A stretch of 64,000 bases of DNA from Burkholderiales bacterium (GTDB lineage Bacteria; Pseudomonadota; Gammaproteobacteria; Burkholderiales; Ga0077523): contig JALHMS010000008.1 of the NCBI GenBank assembly GCA_022843925.1, positions 62,001-126,000 of the forward strand, given 5' to 3'. Of this stretch, positions 37,531 through 47,160 are shown piece by piece; positions within the stretch are counted from its first letter, which is position 1; each line of letters opens with the position of its first letter. The notes beneath the pieces are model-generated. The model was not told the DNA's origin, ran no database searches, and was given only the letters and a program-made list of their open reading frames with translations. Made by a program: the position numbers and the translations under genes.

Positions 37531-38139
37531 TCAACTTTGCCGTGATGATCGTGCGAGGTAGTCGGCGTGGAGTGCTTCGACCTGCGCGCGGAGCGCGGCG
37601 CGTTCCCCGGCGTTGTCGATGACGTCGTCCGCCGCAGCCAGTCTGGCTTCGCGGGATGCCTGCGCGGCGAGGATCTGCACGACCTGATCCCGGTCGAGCC
37701 CGCTGCGCGCCATCGTCCGGGCGATCTGGACGGTCTCGGGCACGTCGACCACGACCACCCGGTCCACCCGGTTCCGGTAGTCGCCGCTTTCGACGAGCAA
37801 TGGCACGACCAGCACGACATAGGGCCCCGGCGCCGCTTCCACGCGTGCCGCGGCGACCTGCCGGATCCTCGGGTGCAGTATCGCCTCGAGCCGTTTGCGG
37901 GCGGTGCCATCGCGGAAGGCCAGATCGCGCATGCGGACCCGGTCGAGACGACCGTCCGCGGTCACCACGTCGGGGCCGAAAACGTCGCGGATGGCGGGCA
38001 TCGCGTCGCCATCGGGGCCGGTGAGTGCGTGGGCGATGACGTCGGTGTCCACGACCGAAGCGCCGCAGGCGGCGAAGGCATCGGACGCCGCCGATTTCCC
38101 CGACCCGATGCCACCGGTCAGACCGACCACGAAGGGCAT
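37531..38139 (-). CDS. coaE: Dephospho-CoA kinase
   Basis: Last step of coenzyme A synthesis. P-loop [11 protein letters not shown] at the N-terminus, then [22 protein letters not shown] and [21 protein letters not shown]. The ATG at 38139 overlaps the pilD stop by one base; 202 residues. Linkage to pilD is general in proteobacteria. Confidence 0.95.
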   Translation of the reverse strand: MPFVVGLTGGIGSGKSAASDAFAACGASVVDTDVIAHALTGPDGDAMPAIRDVFGPDVVTADGRLDRVRMRDLAFRDGTARKRLEAILHPRIRQVAAARVEAAPGPYVVLVVPLLVESGDYRNRVDRVVVVDVPETVQIARTMARSGLDRDQVVQILAAQASREARLAAADDVIDNAGERAALRAQVEALHADYLARSSRQS

Positions 38140-38993
38140 CAGAACGACGACAACCAGTAGTGCACGAGGTCCGACCCCCAGACCATCGCCAGCAACCCGG
38201 CGGCAGCGAGGTACGGACCGAACGGGATCGGAACGCTGCGGCCGTGTCGCGCGAAGACGATCATCGAGATGCCCACGACGGCCCCCACGACCGACGACAG
38301 CAGGATGACGACCGGGAGCAGCTTCCAGCCGAGAAACGCACCGATGGCCCCGAGGAGCTTGAAGTCCCCGAACCCCATGCCTTCCTTGCCGGTGAGCAGC
38401 TTGAAGCCCCAGTACACCGACCAGAGGATCAGATACCCGGCCGCTGCGCCGACGACGGCATCGGCGAGTGGGACGTAGGTGCCCCCGAGGTTGAGCAGCA
38501 GACCGAGCCAAAGCAGCGGAAGCGTGATGTCGTCGGGCAGCAGCGTCGTATCGAGATCGATGAAGGCGGCTGCCACGAGTGCCCAGGCGAAGACGAGGGC
38601 GCCGGCCAGGGCGAGGCCGTAGCCGAAGTGCAGCGCCAGCCCAGCGGAGATCGCACCGGTCAGCGCTTCCACGAGCGGATAGCGGATCGCGATCGGCGTG
38701 CGACAGGCGCTGCACTTGCCGCGCAGGGCGATCCAACTGACCAACGGGATGTTCTGCAGGGCACCGATGCGGTGACCGCAGGCCGGGCAGGCAGAACGGG
38801 GCACGATGAGGTTGTAGGCGTCAGGTGCAGCGACGGCTTCGCCGCGAAGCTCGGCGCACTGGGCGGCCCAGTCCCGTTCCATCATCTTCGGGAGCCGATG
38901 GATGACCACGTTCAGGAAGCTGCCGACGAGCAGGCCGAGGAGCCCCGCCACGACGGCGAGGGAAGCAGGCGAAGACTGGAGGAGTTCGATCAT
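38139..38993 (-). CDS. pilD: Prepilin peptidase / N-methyltransferase PilD
   Basis: Inner-membrane aspartic protease that cleaves and N-methylates type IV pilins and type II secretion pseudopilins. Zinc motif CPACG...CSAC in the first cytoplasmic loop; catalytic aspartates in [12 protein letters not shown] and [13 protein letters not shown]. About eight membrane helices, 284 residues. No pilin gene is in the window, so its substrates are elsewhere. Confidence 0.95.
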   Translation of the reverse strand: MIELLQSSPASLAVVAGLLGLLVGSFLNVVIHRLPKMMERDWAAQCAELRGEAVAAPDAYNLIVPRSACPACGHRIGALQNIPLVSWIALRGKCSACRTPIAIRYPLVEALTGAISAGLALHFGYGLALAGALVFAWALVAAAFIDLDTTLLPDDITLPLLWLGLLLNLGGTYVPLADAVVGAAAGYLILWSVYWGFKLLTGKEGMGFGDFKLLGAIGAFLGWKLLPVVILLSSVVGAVVGISMIVFARHGRSVPIPFGPYLAAAGLLAMVWGSDLVHYWLSSF

Positions 38994-39063
38994 GCGAGCG
39001 CGCTGCCCGAAGGGACGCGGGCTCCCGGGGGCGCCCGCCTGCCGTGTGCGGATCGGAGCGGGG

Positions 39064-40293
39064 TCAGATCGCCTGACCCATCTTGAAGATGGGCAGGTAC
39101 ATGGCGATCACCATGCCGCCGATCAGCGTGCCCAGCACCACCATGATCATCGGTTCCATCAGGCTGGAGAGGGCATCGACGGCGTCGTCGACCTCGCGCT
39201 CGAAGAAGTCGGCGACCTTCGAGAGCATGGCATCGAGGGAACCGGATTCCTCGCCGATGGCGACCATCTGGACCACCATGTTCGGGAACACGTCCGAGTT
39301 CTGCATGGCAACCGTCAGGCTCGTGCCGGTCGATACCTCGCCCTGGATGCGCTTGGTCGCTTCGAAGTAGACGTAGTTTCCGGCCGCGCCCGCCACGGAA
39401 TCGAGGGCTTCCACGAGGGGCACGCCCGCGGCGAACATGGTCGACAAGGTGCGGCTCCAGCGGGCGATGGTGGCTTTCCGGATGACCTCACCGAAGATCG
39501 GAAGCTTGAGGAACAGGCGATCGAGGGTCCACTGCATCTTCACCGATCGCTTCCAGGTGTAGAAGAAGAACCAGATCGCGCCACCGATCCCGCCGAAGAT
39601 GATGTACCAGTACGCGACGAAGAAATCCGAGACGTTCATCACGAAGATCGTGGGTCCGGGCAGGTCCGCGCCGAAGCTCTTGAAGAGATCCTTGAACGCC
39701 GGGATGACGAAAATCATGATCACCGCGGTGATGATGAAGGCGACGACGAGGATCGAGATCGGGTAGAAGAGGGCAGCTTTGATCTTGCCCTTGATCGCCA
39801 TGATCTTTTCTTTGTAGGTCGCCAGCCGGTCCAGGAGGCTGTCGAGAATACCGGCCTGCTCGCCGGCCTGGACGAGGTTGCAGAACAGCGCGTCGAAGTA
39901 GAGCGGGTACTTGCGGAAGGCGGTGGTCAGGCTGTTGCCGGTCTCGACCTCGCCCTTGATGTCCATGAGCAGTTTGCTGACGGCCGGGTTCGCGTGACCC
40001 TTGCCGACGATGTCGAACGACTGCAGGAGCGGCACACCGGCTTTCATCATCGTCGCGAGCTGGCGGGTGAACAGCGCGATGTCCTTCTCGGTGATCCTGC
40101 CACCCATGCCGGTCCGCTGGCGCTTGACCTTCGTGACCTGGATGCCCTGGCGACGCAGCGTGGAGCGCACCACGGCCTCGCCTCCGGCGCGCAACTCGCC
40201 CTTGACCGTCTTGCCGGTCTTGTCGCGGCCTTCCCAGCTGTAGTTGATTTCCTTGACTTCAGGCTTTCGGGCGCTGGCTGCTGCGGTGGCCAT
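39064..40293 (-). CDS. pilC: Type IV pilus inner-membrane platform protein PilC
   Basis: Platform protein that couples the PilB motor to pilus growth. Two T2SSF repeats (about 75-200 and 280-400) with LFTRQLATMMKAGVPLLQSF and RTLSTMFAAGVPLVEALDSV, and three membrane helices. The ATG at 40293 has GAGGA 5 bases upstream; 409 residues. pilC and pilB are separated by 204 bases occupied by a MITE-like element. Confidence 0.95.
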   Translation of the reverse strand: MATAAASARKPEVKEINYSWEGRDKTGKTVKGELRAGGEAVVRSTLRRQGIQVTKVKRQRTGMGGRITEKDIALFTRQLATMMKAGVPLLQSFDIVGKGHANPAVSKLLMDIKGEVETGNSLTTAFRKYPLYFDALFCNLVQAGEQAGILDSLLDRLATYKEKIMAIKGKIKAALFYPISILVVAFIITAVIMIFVIPAFKDLFKSFGADLPGPTIFVMNVSDFFVAYWYIIFGGIGGAIWFFFYTWKRSVKMQWTLDRLFLKLPIFGEVIRKATIARWSRTLSTMFAAGVPLVEALDSVAGAAGNYVYFEATKRIQGEVSTGTSLTVAMQNSDVFPNMVVQMVAIGEESGSLDAMLSKVADFFEREVDDAVDALSSLMEPMIMVVLGTLIGGMVIAMYLPIFKMGQAI

Positions 40294-40333
40294 GGAGGTC
40301 CTCGGGCGGTCTCGGTGCGATCGGTTGCCGGGG

Positions 40334-40501
40334 CTAGGAGCCTGTCGGACTTGGGATGATTCGGCTGCAACGGTCGCAGAGCGGTCCACATTCAGCCGCC
40401 TTCTCGTCACGTATCTCCGATACGTTCGCCGAAATCGTCAAAATCTGTCCTCGCTCTCGCGCCGCTTCGCTATCGACCACCCAAGCCCGACGGCCTCCTA
40501 G
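40334..40501. mobile_element. MITE-like element with imperfect terminal inverted repeats
   Basis: Bases 40334-40355 are an inverted repeat of 40480-40501 (19 of 22 match; outer end CTAGGAG, inner end CTTGGG). The 168-base body has no ORF of substance and contains a small hairpin CGTATC/GATACG. Outer TA dinucleotides fit insertion at TA, as in Tc1/IS630-type MITEs; this is inference. The right end lies over the 3' end of pilB and supplies its TAG stop (40498-40500), and the element fills the pilB-pilC gap. Confidence 0.7.
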
Positions 40502-42213
40502 GCGTTCGTCACGGCCTCGACCTCTTCCAGCGAGGTGAGGCCTTGTTTGACCTTGAGCAGGCCGGATTGTCTGAGGTCCCGGACGCCTTCGCGTCGGGCC
40601 TGTTGCGCAATGTCTATCGCATCACCGCCCTTCATGATGATGCGATTGATCTCTTCGCTGATGGGCATGACCTGGTAGATGCCGACACGTCCCTTGTAGC
40701 CCGTATTCTTGCATACCTCGCATCCCACGGCATGGTACGGCGTCCAGGTCCCGTCGAGCTCCTCTTCATTGAATCCGGCCTGGAGGAGGGCTTCCCGCGG
40801 TATCTCGATCGGCTGCTTGCACTCCTTGCACAGACGCCGCGCGAGACGCTGCGCGGTGATCAACATAACGCTCGATGCGATGTTGAACGGGGCGATGCCC
40901 ATGTTCAACATCCGGGTGAGTGTCGTCGGTGCATCGTTGGTGTGGAGCGTCGACAGGACGAGGTGGCCGGTCTGGGCCGCCTTGATGGAGATCTCGGCGG
41001 TCTCGGTATCCCGGATCTCGCCCACCATGATGATGTCGGGGTCCTGGCGCAGAAACGACTTCAGCGCCGCGGCGAAGGTGAGGCCGGCCTTGTCGTTCAC
41101 GTTCACCTGGTTGATCCCCGGGAGGTTGATTTCCGCGGGGTCCTCGGCGGTGGAGATGTTGATGCCGGGCTTGTTGAGCAGGTTGAGGCAGGTGTAGAGC
41201 GACACCGTCTTGCCCGAGCCTGTGGGGCCGGTGACCAGCACCATGCCGTAAGGGCGGCCGATCGCATGCAGCAGGGCTTCCTTCTGTTCGGGCTCGTAGC
41301 CGAGGGCTTCGATGCCCAGTGTCGCACTCGACGGATCCAGGATACGCATCACGATCTTCTCGCCGAAGAGCGTCGGGAGCGTCGAGACCCGGAAGTCGAT
41401 CGCCCGCGTCTTCGACAGCACGAGCTTCATCCGGCCGTCCTGGGGGACGCGCTTCTCCGAGATGTCGAGCTTCGAGATGACCTTTATCCGGGACGCGATC
41501 TTCTCCTTGATCGCGAGCGGCGGCTGGGCGACTTCGTACAGGATCCCGTCGGTGCGGTACCGGATCCGATAGAACTTTTCGTAGGGTTCGAAGTGGATGT
41601 CCGAGGCGCCGCCCTGGATGGCGTCGATCAGGATCTTCTGGATGTACTTGACGACGGGGGCGTCGTCGATCTCCATCGTGGCAGGGGCATCCGGCTCGGG
41701 ATCGTTGGATGCCTCGAGGAGGTCTGCCCCGATGTCCTCCGACACCAGCGTGGACATCGACGTGTCGCTGGCCTGCAGGATCTTCCCGATCACCTGCGCG
41801 AGCTTGCCGTCTTCCACGACAACCGGATCCACCATCAGACCGGTCTGGAACTTGATCTCGTCGTACGTCGTGCGGTTCGTCGGGTCGGAGAAGGCGACGA
41901 AGAGCCGGTTGCCCCGCTGCAGCAAGGGCAGGACGCGGCGGGTCGCCATCACCTTGTCGTCGATCAGCTTCTTCGGGAAGAACTCGGGGTCGACGGCCGC
42001 GAGGTCGAGCAGCGGGAATCCGAAGGTCTGGGAGGCGAACTCCGCGACGTCGATGTCGCGCAGCTTGCGGCTCGCGATGATCTGCTCCACGAATCCGACG
42101 CCCGCCGCGGTCGCGTCCGCCTGGATGGCTTCGGCGTCCTTCTCGGTCAGGCGACCTTTCTGGATGAGGGCTCTCGCGAGACCCGACAGGCTGCTCTGGG
42201 GATTTGCTGCCAC
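40498..42213 (-). CDS. pilB: Type IV pilus extension ATPase PilB
   Basis: Hexameric motor for pilus extension. N-terminal T2SSE domain (FGFPLLDLAAVDPEFFPKKL), core ATPase with SDIHFEPYEKFYRIRYRTDG, Walker A VTGPTGSGKTVSLYT, Asp box EDPAEINLPGINQV, Walker B IIMVGEIRDTETAEI and His box LSTLHTNDAPTTLTR, plus the zinc cysteines CKEC and CEVC. The GTG at 42213 gives 571 residues, the normal size; an ATG at 42282 would add 23 Pro/Arg-rich residues. The stop codon is inside the terminal repeat of the neighbouring mobile element. Confidence 0.94.
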   Translation of the reverse strand: MAANPQSSLSGLARALIQKGRLTEKDAEAIQADATAAGVGFVEQIIASRKLRDIDVAEFASQTFGFPLLDLAAVDPEFFPKKLIDDKVMATRRVLPLLQRGNRLFVAFSDPTNRTTYDEIKFQTGLMVDPVVVEDGKLAQVIGKILQASDTSMSTLVSEDIGADLLEASNDPEPDAPATMEIDDAPVVKYIQKILIDAIQGGASDIHFEPYEKFYRIRYRTDGILYEVAQPPLAIKEKIASRIKVISKLDISEKRVPQDGRMKLVLSKTRAIDFRVSTLPTLFGEKIVMRILDPSSATLGIEALGYEPEQKEALLHAIGRPYGMVLVTGPTGSGKTVSLYTCLNLLNKPGINISTAEDPAEINLPGINQVNVNDKAGLTFAAALKSFLRQDPDIIMVGEIRDTETAEISIKAAQTGHLVLSTLHTNDAPTTLTRMLNMGIAPFNIASSVMLITAQRLARRLCKECKQPIEIPREALLQAGFNEEELDGTWTPYHAVGCEVCKNTGYKGRVGIYQVMPISEEINRIIMKGGDAIDIAQQARREGVRDLRQSGLLKVKQGLTSLEEVEAVTNA

Positions 42214-42289
42214 GCTCGTGCCGACTGGTTCCCACCGGGGTCGAGGACGCGGCACTGCGGCCGGCCGACCCCCTCCCGGCATTCGAGGG

Positions 42290-43564
42290 TCAGCCCTCGT
42301 CTTTCGGCAGCAATCGCACGGACTTGACGCTCCGATCCTGGATCTGGACGATCTCCATCGGTTGACCCGCCAGTTTCGTGCTCGTACCCGGCTCGGGGAT
42401 GTCCTCGAAGTGCTCGAGAATGAGTCCGTTCAGCGTCTTGGGGCCACCCAGGGAGAACTGGGTGCCGAAACGCCGGTTGAGGTCGCGGAGCAGCACGCTT
42501 CCCTCCACGATGATGCTGCCGTCGGGTTGCCGAGCCCCCCCGGCCCCGGCCGACGGCGGCGCCTGCGTCGTGAATTCACCGATGATCTCCTCGATGATGT
42601 CCTCGATGGTCACGAGGCCCATCAACTCGCCGTACTCGTCCACGACGAGCGCCAGCCGGTCGCGCTGTTCCTGGAACTGCTGGAGCTGGGTGAGCAGGGG
42701 GGTGCCCAGCGGGATGAAGTACGGCGGTCGCAGTACGGCCGCCAGGCGTTCCCGATCGAGCAGATCCGGGTCGAAGACGTTGAGAATCTTTCGGACGTGA
42801 AGGACGCCGACGATGTTCTCGATACTCCCTTCGTAGACCGGCATCCTCGTGTGGCCGGAAGTGGCCAGGCGCCGGCGCAGCTCGTCCGGGGGGGCATCAA
42901 GATCGAGGGCATCGATGTGGCTTCTCGGCACCATGATGTCGTCGACGGTGGCCGACTCGAGGTCGACGAGATTGAGCAGCATCTTCTGGTGTTGCTTCGG
43001 CAGGAAGTTGCCACCCTCGAGGACCAGGGTCCGCAGTTCCTCCAGCGTGAGCTTCTGGCTGACGGCGTTCTGGCCGGTGTCGAGGCGCGCGATGCGGAGG
43101 ATCGAGCTCACGAACAGGTTCACGAACCACACGATGGGGTAGACGAGCCGCAACATCGGGGTCAGGACGAAGGCGGCGGGGAAGGCGATCTTCTCGGGGT
43201 AGGTCGCACCGATCACCTTGGGCGTGATCTCGCTGAATACCAGGATCGCGAACGTGACCACGATCGTGGCGGCGGTGAGGGCCAGCTCCGATTCCCCGAA
43301 GAACCGGAACGTCAGATACGTCACCAGAGCGGCGGAGGCGGCATTGATCAGGTTGTTGCCGAGCAGCACCACCCCCAGGAGTCGGTCCGGCCGGGCGAGC
43401 AGTTGGGCAGCGAGGCGCGCCCCCCGATGACCGATCTTGACCAGGTGCTTCAGCCGATAGCGGTTCAGCGCCATCATGCTGGTCTCGGCCACCGAGAAGA
43501 AGGCGGACAGGATCAGGAAGACGAACAGCGCCAGGAGCAGCGATTGGGTGGAAATGTCGTCCAC
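42290..43564 (-). CDS. CNNM/CorC-type membrane protein (DUF21, CBS pair, CorC_HlyC)
   Basis: Predicted magnesium/cobalt transport or homeostasis protein of the YfjD/CorB type. N-terminal DUF21 membrane domain (about 1-180; FSVAETSMMALNRYRLKHL, GNNLINAASAALVTYL, FSEITPKVIGATYPEKIA), two CBS domains (about 205-325; MVPRSHIDALD, VVDEYGELMGLVTIEDIIEE) and a C-terminal CorC_HlyC domain. GTG start at 43564; 424 residues. It lies between ccsA-like and pilB genes in one direction; the link to pili is positional only. Confidence 0.9.
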   Translation of the reverse strand: MDDISTQSLLLALFVFLILSAFFSVAETSMMALNRYRLKHLVKIGHRGARLAAQLLARPDRLLGVVLLGNNLINAASAALVTYLTFRFFGESELALTAATIVVTFAILVFSEITPKVIGATYPEKIAFPAAFVLTPMLRLVYPIVWFVNLFVSSILRIARLDTGQNAVSQKLTLEELRTLVLEGGNFLPKQHQKMLLNLVDLESATVDDIMVPRSHIDALDLDAPPDELRRRLATSGHTRMPVYEGSIENIVGVLHVRKILNVFDPDLLDRERLAAVLRPPYFIPLGTPLLTQLQQFQEQRDRLALVVDEYGELMGLVTIEDIIEEIIGEFTTQAPPSAGAGGARQPDGSIIVEGSVLLRDLNRRFGTQFSLGGPKTLNGLILEHFEDIPEPGTSTKLAGQPMEIVQIQDRSVKSVRLLPKDEG

Positions 43565-43606
43565 GATGCGGGTCGGGGTGGCGCCGAGGCGAGGCTCCGC
43601 CCAGGC

Positions 43607-44422
43607 TCAGCGCCCGAGGAGGATCTCGACCACGAACTTGCTCCCGATGTAGGCAAGTACGAGCGTCAGGAAACCGGCGACAGTCCAGCGCAGTGCGAGG
43701 CGGCCCCGCCAGCCGCGAAGCGCGCGGCCGGCGAGCAGGCCTCCGAAGATGAGCCACGACAGGATGCCGAAGACGGTCTTGTGGGTCAGTACCAGTGCCT
43801 GGCCGAAGAGCCCGGCCGAGAAGAGCATCCCGGTGATCAGTGACGCCGTGAGCAGGACAAAGCCCAGGAAGATGATCCGGAACAGCAACTTCTCGAGGGT
43901 CAGCAGGGGCGGAAGGTTGCGCAGTGGGGCCGGCGGCATGCCCCGGTGCAGGCTGCGTTCCAGAACGGCCATCAGGAGGCCGTGCAGGGAGGCGATGGTG
44001 AACAGGCTGTAGGCCAGGATGGAGAGCGTCAGGTGGATGCGGAAGTAGGGCGCATCCACGTGCGTCAGGGGCTTGATGGCCGGGAGGAATGCGGGCATCA
44101 GGGCGGCGACGGCAGCGACCGGCATCACCAGCGCCTGCAGACCGTCCAGCCGGTAGAAGAAGTTCGCTCCCCAGTAGATCAGGAGGGACAGCCAGACGAT
44201 GCTGGCGAGCGCCGTACCGACTCCGAGGTACATCGCGCCCTGTCCGAGCACGTCCTGGTAGAGGATCCACCCCTGGAGCGCGAGGGGTACGAAGAGCGCG
44301 AAGTGCAGCCAGCCCGGTGATGGATCCGGACTGGCGTCTCGCCGCCAGAGGCGCCGGGCAAGCGTGGCGCCGAGCGCTGCGTAGAGGGATGCGTTGATGC
44401 CGTAGGTTAGAATCGAAGCCAT
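43607..44422 (-). CDS. CcsA/YpjD-type cytochrome c assembly membrane protein
   Basis: Polytopic protein with about eight helices of the CcsA/HemX group (YpjD branch). Recognised from FALFVPLALQGWILYQDVL, DAPYFRIHLTLSILAYSLFTIASLHGLLM and ALVLTHKTVFGILSW, which carry the conserved histidines thought to bind haem. The tryptophan-rich WWD motif of true CcsA/CcmC is not evident, so a role in cytochrome c maturation is uncertain. 271 residues, ATG at 44422. Divergent from ffh, a conserved pairing in proteobacteria. Confidence 0.88.
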   Translation of the reverse strand: MASILTYGINASLYAALGATLARRLWRRDASPDPSPGWLHFALFVPLALQGWILYQDVLGQGAMYLGVGTALASIVWLSLLIYWGANFFYRLDGLQALVMPVAAVAALMPAFLPAIKPLTHVDAPYFRIHLTLSILAYSLFTIASLHGLLMAVLERSLHRGMPPAPLRNLPPLLTLEKLLFRIIFLGFVLLTASLITGMLFSAGLFGQALVLTHKTVFGILSWLIFGGLLAGRALRGWRGRLALRWTVAGFLTLVLAYIGSKFVVEILLGR

Positions 44423-44505
44423 GTCGCTTTCGGACGGCCCGGATGGGCCGCTGCATAGTGACGGAGTATACGTCCCCCCGCCTCAACTTCCCGGTTCCCT
44501 CGAGC

Positions 44506-45861
44506 ATGCTAGACGGATTGACCCAACGCCTGTCGGGCGTCATCAAGACCCTGCGTGGTCACGCGCGCCTCACCGAGGAGAACGTCCAGGAGGCGATGCG
44601 AGAGGTCCGGGTGGCGCTGCTCGAGGCCGACGTCGCGCTACCCGTCGTCCGCGATTTCATCGCGCGGGTGAAGGAGAAGGCGCTCGGCCAGGAGGTTGTC
44701 GGGAGCCTCACGCCAGGCCAGGCGCTCGTGGGTGTCGTGCACGACGAACTCACCCGGCTGATGGGTGGTGCCAATGCCCAGTTGAATCTGGCAACGGTGC
44801 CTCCGGCCACCATTCTGATGGCCGGCTTGCAGGGTGCGGGCAAGACCACCACGGTGGGCAAGCTCGCGAAGCTGCTGTCGGAGCAGCACAAGAAGAAGGT
44901 CCTGCTGGTGTCGTGCGACGTGTACCGGCCGGCTGCCATCGCCCAGCTCCAGACGTTGGCGCAGCAGGTCGGTGTCGATTTCTTCCCGTCCGATGTGTCC
45001 CAGAAACCGGTCGACATCGCGCTGGCGGCGCAGGACTGGGGGCGGCGTCACTACCACGATGTGCTCCTCGTCGATACCGCGGGTCGCCTTGCCATCGACG
45101 AGGCGATGATGGCCGAGATCAAGGCGCTCCATGCGGCGACCTCGCCCATCGAGACCTTGTTCGTCGTCGACGCGATGCAGGGTCAGGATGCCGTCAACAC
45201 GGCGAAGGCCTTCTCCGAGGCTCTGCCCCTGACCGGGGTCGTCCTCACGAAGCTGGACGGCGATTCCCGGGGCGGGGCGGCGCTGTCGGTGCGGCATGTC
45301 ACGGGGGCGCCGATCAAGTTCGCGGGCGTCGGCGAGAAGTTGACGGGCCTCGAACCGTTCCACCCCGATCGGATGGCTTCGCGCATTCTCGGGATGGGGG
45401 ATGTCCTGTCCCTCATCGAGGACGCCCGTCGCGAGGTCGACCTCGTCGAGGCCGAGAAGCTCGCGAAGAAGGTCAAGTCGGGCAAGGGCTTCGATCTCGA
45501 GGATTTCCGGAGCCAGCTCATGCAGATGCGGAAGATGGGCGGGCTCTCCGCGCTCATGGACAAGCTGCCGGCGCAGCTTTCCCAGGCCGCCTCGGCGGCT
45601 GGTCAGCAGATGGACGACAAGGTGATCAACCGGACCGTAGGGATCATCGACTCGATGACCCGGCAGGAGCGGCAGAAGCCGGAGATCATCAAGGCCTCGC
45701 GCAAGCGCCGTATCGCGACGGGGGCGGGTGTGACTGTCCAGGAGGTCAATCGCCTCCTGAACCAGTTCGAACAGATGCAGAAGATGATGAAGATGGTGTC
45801 GAAGGGCGGGATGGCCAAGATGATGCGGGGAATGAAAGGCATGCTTCCGGGGATGCGCTGA
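44506..45861 (+). CDS. ffh: Signal recognition particle GTPase Ffh
   Basis: Protein part of the signal recognition particle, which targets nascent membrane proteins to FtsY and SecYEG. N domain, then G domain with GLQGAGKTTTVGKLAK, DVYRPAAIAQLQTL, DTAGRLAID, TKLDGDSRGGAAL, and a Met-rich M domain (about 330-451; FRSQLMQMRKMGG, RIATGAGVTVQEVNRLLNQF). The ATG at 44506 is the family start; an upstream GTG-type start at 44443 adds unrelated residues. 451 residues. Confidence 0.96.
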   Translation: MLDGLTQRLSGVIKTLRGHARLTEENVQEAMREVRVALLEADVALPVVRDFIARVKEKALGQEVVGSLTPGQALVGVVHDELTRLMGGANAQLNLATVPPATILMAGLQGAGKTTTVGKLAKLLSEQHKKKVLLVSCDVYRPAAIAQLQTLAQQVGVDFFPSDVSQKPVDIALAAQDWGRRHYHDVLLVDTAGRLAIDEAMMAEIKALHAATSPIETLFVVDAMQGQDAVNTAKAFSEALPLTGVVLTKLDGDSRGGAALSVRHVTGAPIKFAGVGEKLTGLEPFHPDRMASRILGMGDVLSLIEDARREVDLVEAEKLAKKVKSGKGFDLEDFRSQLMQMRKMGGLSALMDKLPAQLSQAASAAGQQMDDKVINRTVGIIDSMTRQERQKPEIIKASRKRRIATGAGVTVQEVNRLLNQFEQMQKMMKMVSKGGMAKMMRGMKGMLPGMR

Positions 45862-46030
45862 GAGGCCCCGGGGCTCGTCCCCCATGGGGTGCCCGATGCC
45901 GGCGCCGCTGAGGAGAATGTTGCGACGAACCCTGCGTCCTCCAGCGGGTCTCGTCGATGGCTGCAGATGTGGTCGATCGTTCCGGTCGATGCCCGGTTTC
46001 CTATCCTTGTACGAATTGAGGCGGTCCCTG

Positions 46031-46789
46031 ATGCGTTTCCTGTTGCTGTTGGTGTTGACGTTCGTGACCCTGTCCGCGGGAGCGCAGGACTACTACCGGG
46101 AGAAGCGCTGGTCCGACCAGATAGTGCCCGGGCTCGTCGTCGGGGAGGCCGTCTGGATCAAGCAGGCCAACGGCCACGACTTCCTCGCACTCTGGACCGA
46201 GGCCGAGAACGCCCGCGGCGCCATCGTCCTGGGCCACGGGAGAGGCTGGAGCCCTGATTTCGAGTTGTACGGCGTGTTGCGGATCAAGCTGGCCGAACTG
46301 GGATATTCGACGCTTTCGATCCAGCTTCCCGTGTTGGGCGGAGGAGCCAAGATCGGCGACTACATCTCGACGTATCCAGAGGCCGCCGAGCGGTACGATC
46401 TGGCCGCCGAGTGGCTCAAGTCGAAGGGGTTCGAGAACGTGGCGATCGTGTCCCACAGCCTCGGGGCGACGATGGCGAACCAGTACCTCATGAACACGAA
46501 GAAGACGCACGTGAAGGCGTGGGCCTTCATCGGGATCATCAACGGTCTCGAGGAGATGTTCCGGATCAAGATCCCGGTGCTCGACATCTTCGGCAGCAAG
46601 GACTGGGAGATCACCCAGGTCGGTGCCTCCGAGCGCCTGAAGCAGATCTCCAAGATCCGCGGCTCCAGGCAGATCATCGTTCCGGAGGCACTCCACTTCT
46701 TCGAAGGCCGGGAGGATGTCCTCGCGGCAGAGATCGTCAGCTTCCTCGACGAGGTGTTCCGCACCCAGGCGACCCCCGCGCAGAGGTGA
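46031..46789 (+). CDS. Secreted alpha/beta hydrolase (DUF3530-like, 252 aa)
   Basis: Predicted periplasmic hydrolase. The ATG at 46031 starts a clear signal peptide (MRFLLLLVLTFVTLSAGAQ) and has GAGG about 10 bases upstream; an upstream in-frame ATG would bury the signal. The fold is visible from ARGAIVLGHGRGWSPDF (oxyanion region), the nucleophile Ser in VSHSLGATMANQY, the acid in DIFGSKDWE and His in PEALHFFEG. The nucleophile elbow is SHSLG instead of GxSxG. Substrate unknown. It stands alone between ffh and the rpsP promoter. Confidence 0.82.
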   Translation: MRFLLLLVLTFVTLSAGAQDYYREKRWSDQIVPGLVVGEAVWIKQANGHDFLALWTEAENARGAIVLGHGRGWSPDFELYGVLRIKLAELGYSTLSIQLPVLGGGAKIGDYISTYPEAAERYDLAAEWLKSKGFENVAIVSHSLGATMANQYLMNTKKTHVKAWAFIGIINGLEEMFRIKIPVLDIFGSKDWEITQVGASERLKQISKIRGSRQIIVPEALHFFEGREDVLAAEIVSFLDEVFRTQATPAQR

Positions 46790-46814
46790 ACACAGGCCCC
46801 GCGAGGGAATTGCC

Positions 46815-46844
46815 TTGCCAAGGCGAGACGCGCGTGGCTAGAAT
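46815..46844 (+). promoter_or_regulatory. Promoter of the rpsP-rimM-trmD-rplS operon
   Basis: TTGCCA (46815-46820) and TAGAAT (46839-46844), each matching five of six consensus bases, are spaced by 18 bases and lie 35 bases before rpsP. Confidence 0.75.
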
Positions 46845-46878
46845 TCGCCCCTTTTTTGGAAACCGCTAGGAAATTCCA

Positions 46879-47139
46879 ATGGTTGTGATTCGACTTGCCC
46901 GAGGCGGCGCCAAGAAGCGCCCCTTCTACAATCTGGTGGTTGCGGACTCCCGCGACCCTCGCGACGGTCGGTTCATCGAGCGAGTGGGTTTCTACAACCC
47001 GGTGGCCTCGTCCGGGGACGTGAAACTGCGCATCGATCTCGCCCGCCTCTCCCACTGGGAAAGCAAGGGCGCGCAACCGTCCGATACGGTGAAGCGCCTG
47101 GTCAAGCAGTTCAGCAAGACCGCGGTCGCTGCAGCCTGA
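46879..47139 (+). CDS. rpsP: 30S ribosomal protein bS16
   Basis: Small-subunit assembly protein. [20 protein letters not shown] and [17 protein letters not shown] are diagnostic. 86 residues, AGGAA 6 bases before the ATG. First gene of the conserved rpsP-rimM-trmD-rplS operon. Confidence 0.98.
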   Translation: MVVIRLARGGAKKRPFYNLVVADSRDPRDGRFIERVGFYNPVASSGDVKLRIDLARLSHWESKGAQPSDTVKRLVKQFSKTAVAAA

Positions 47140-47160
47140 TAGCACTTCCAGGTGCTTGCT

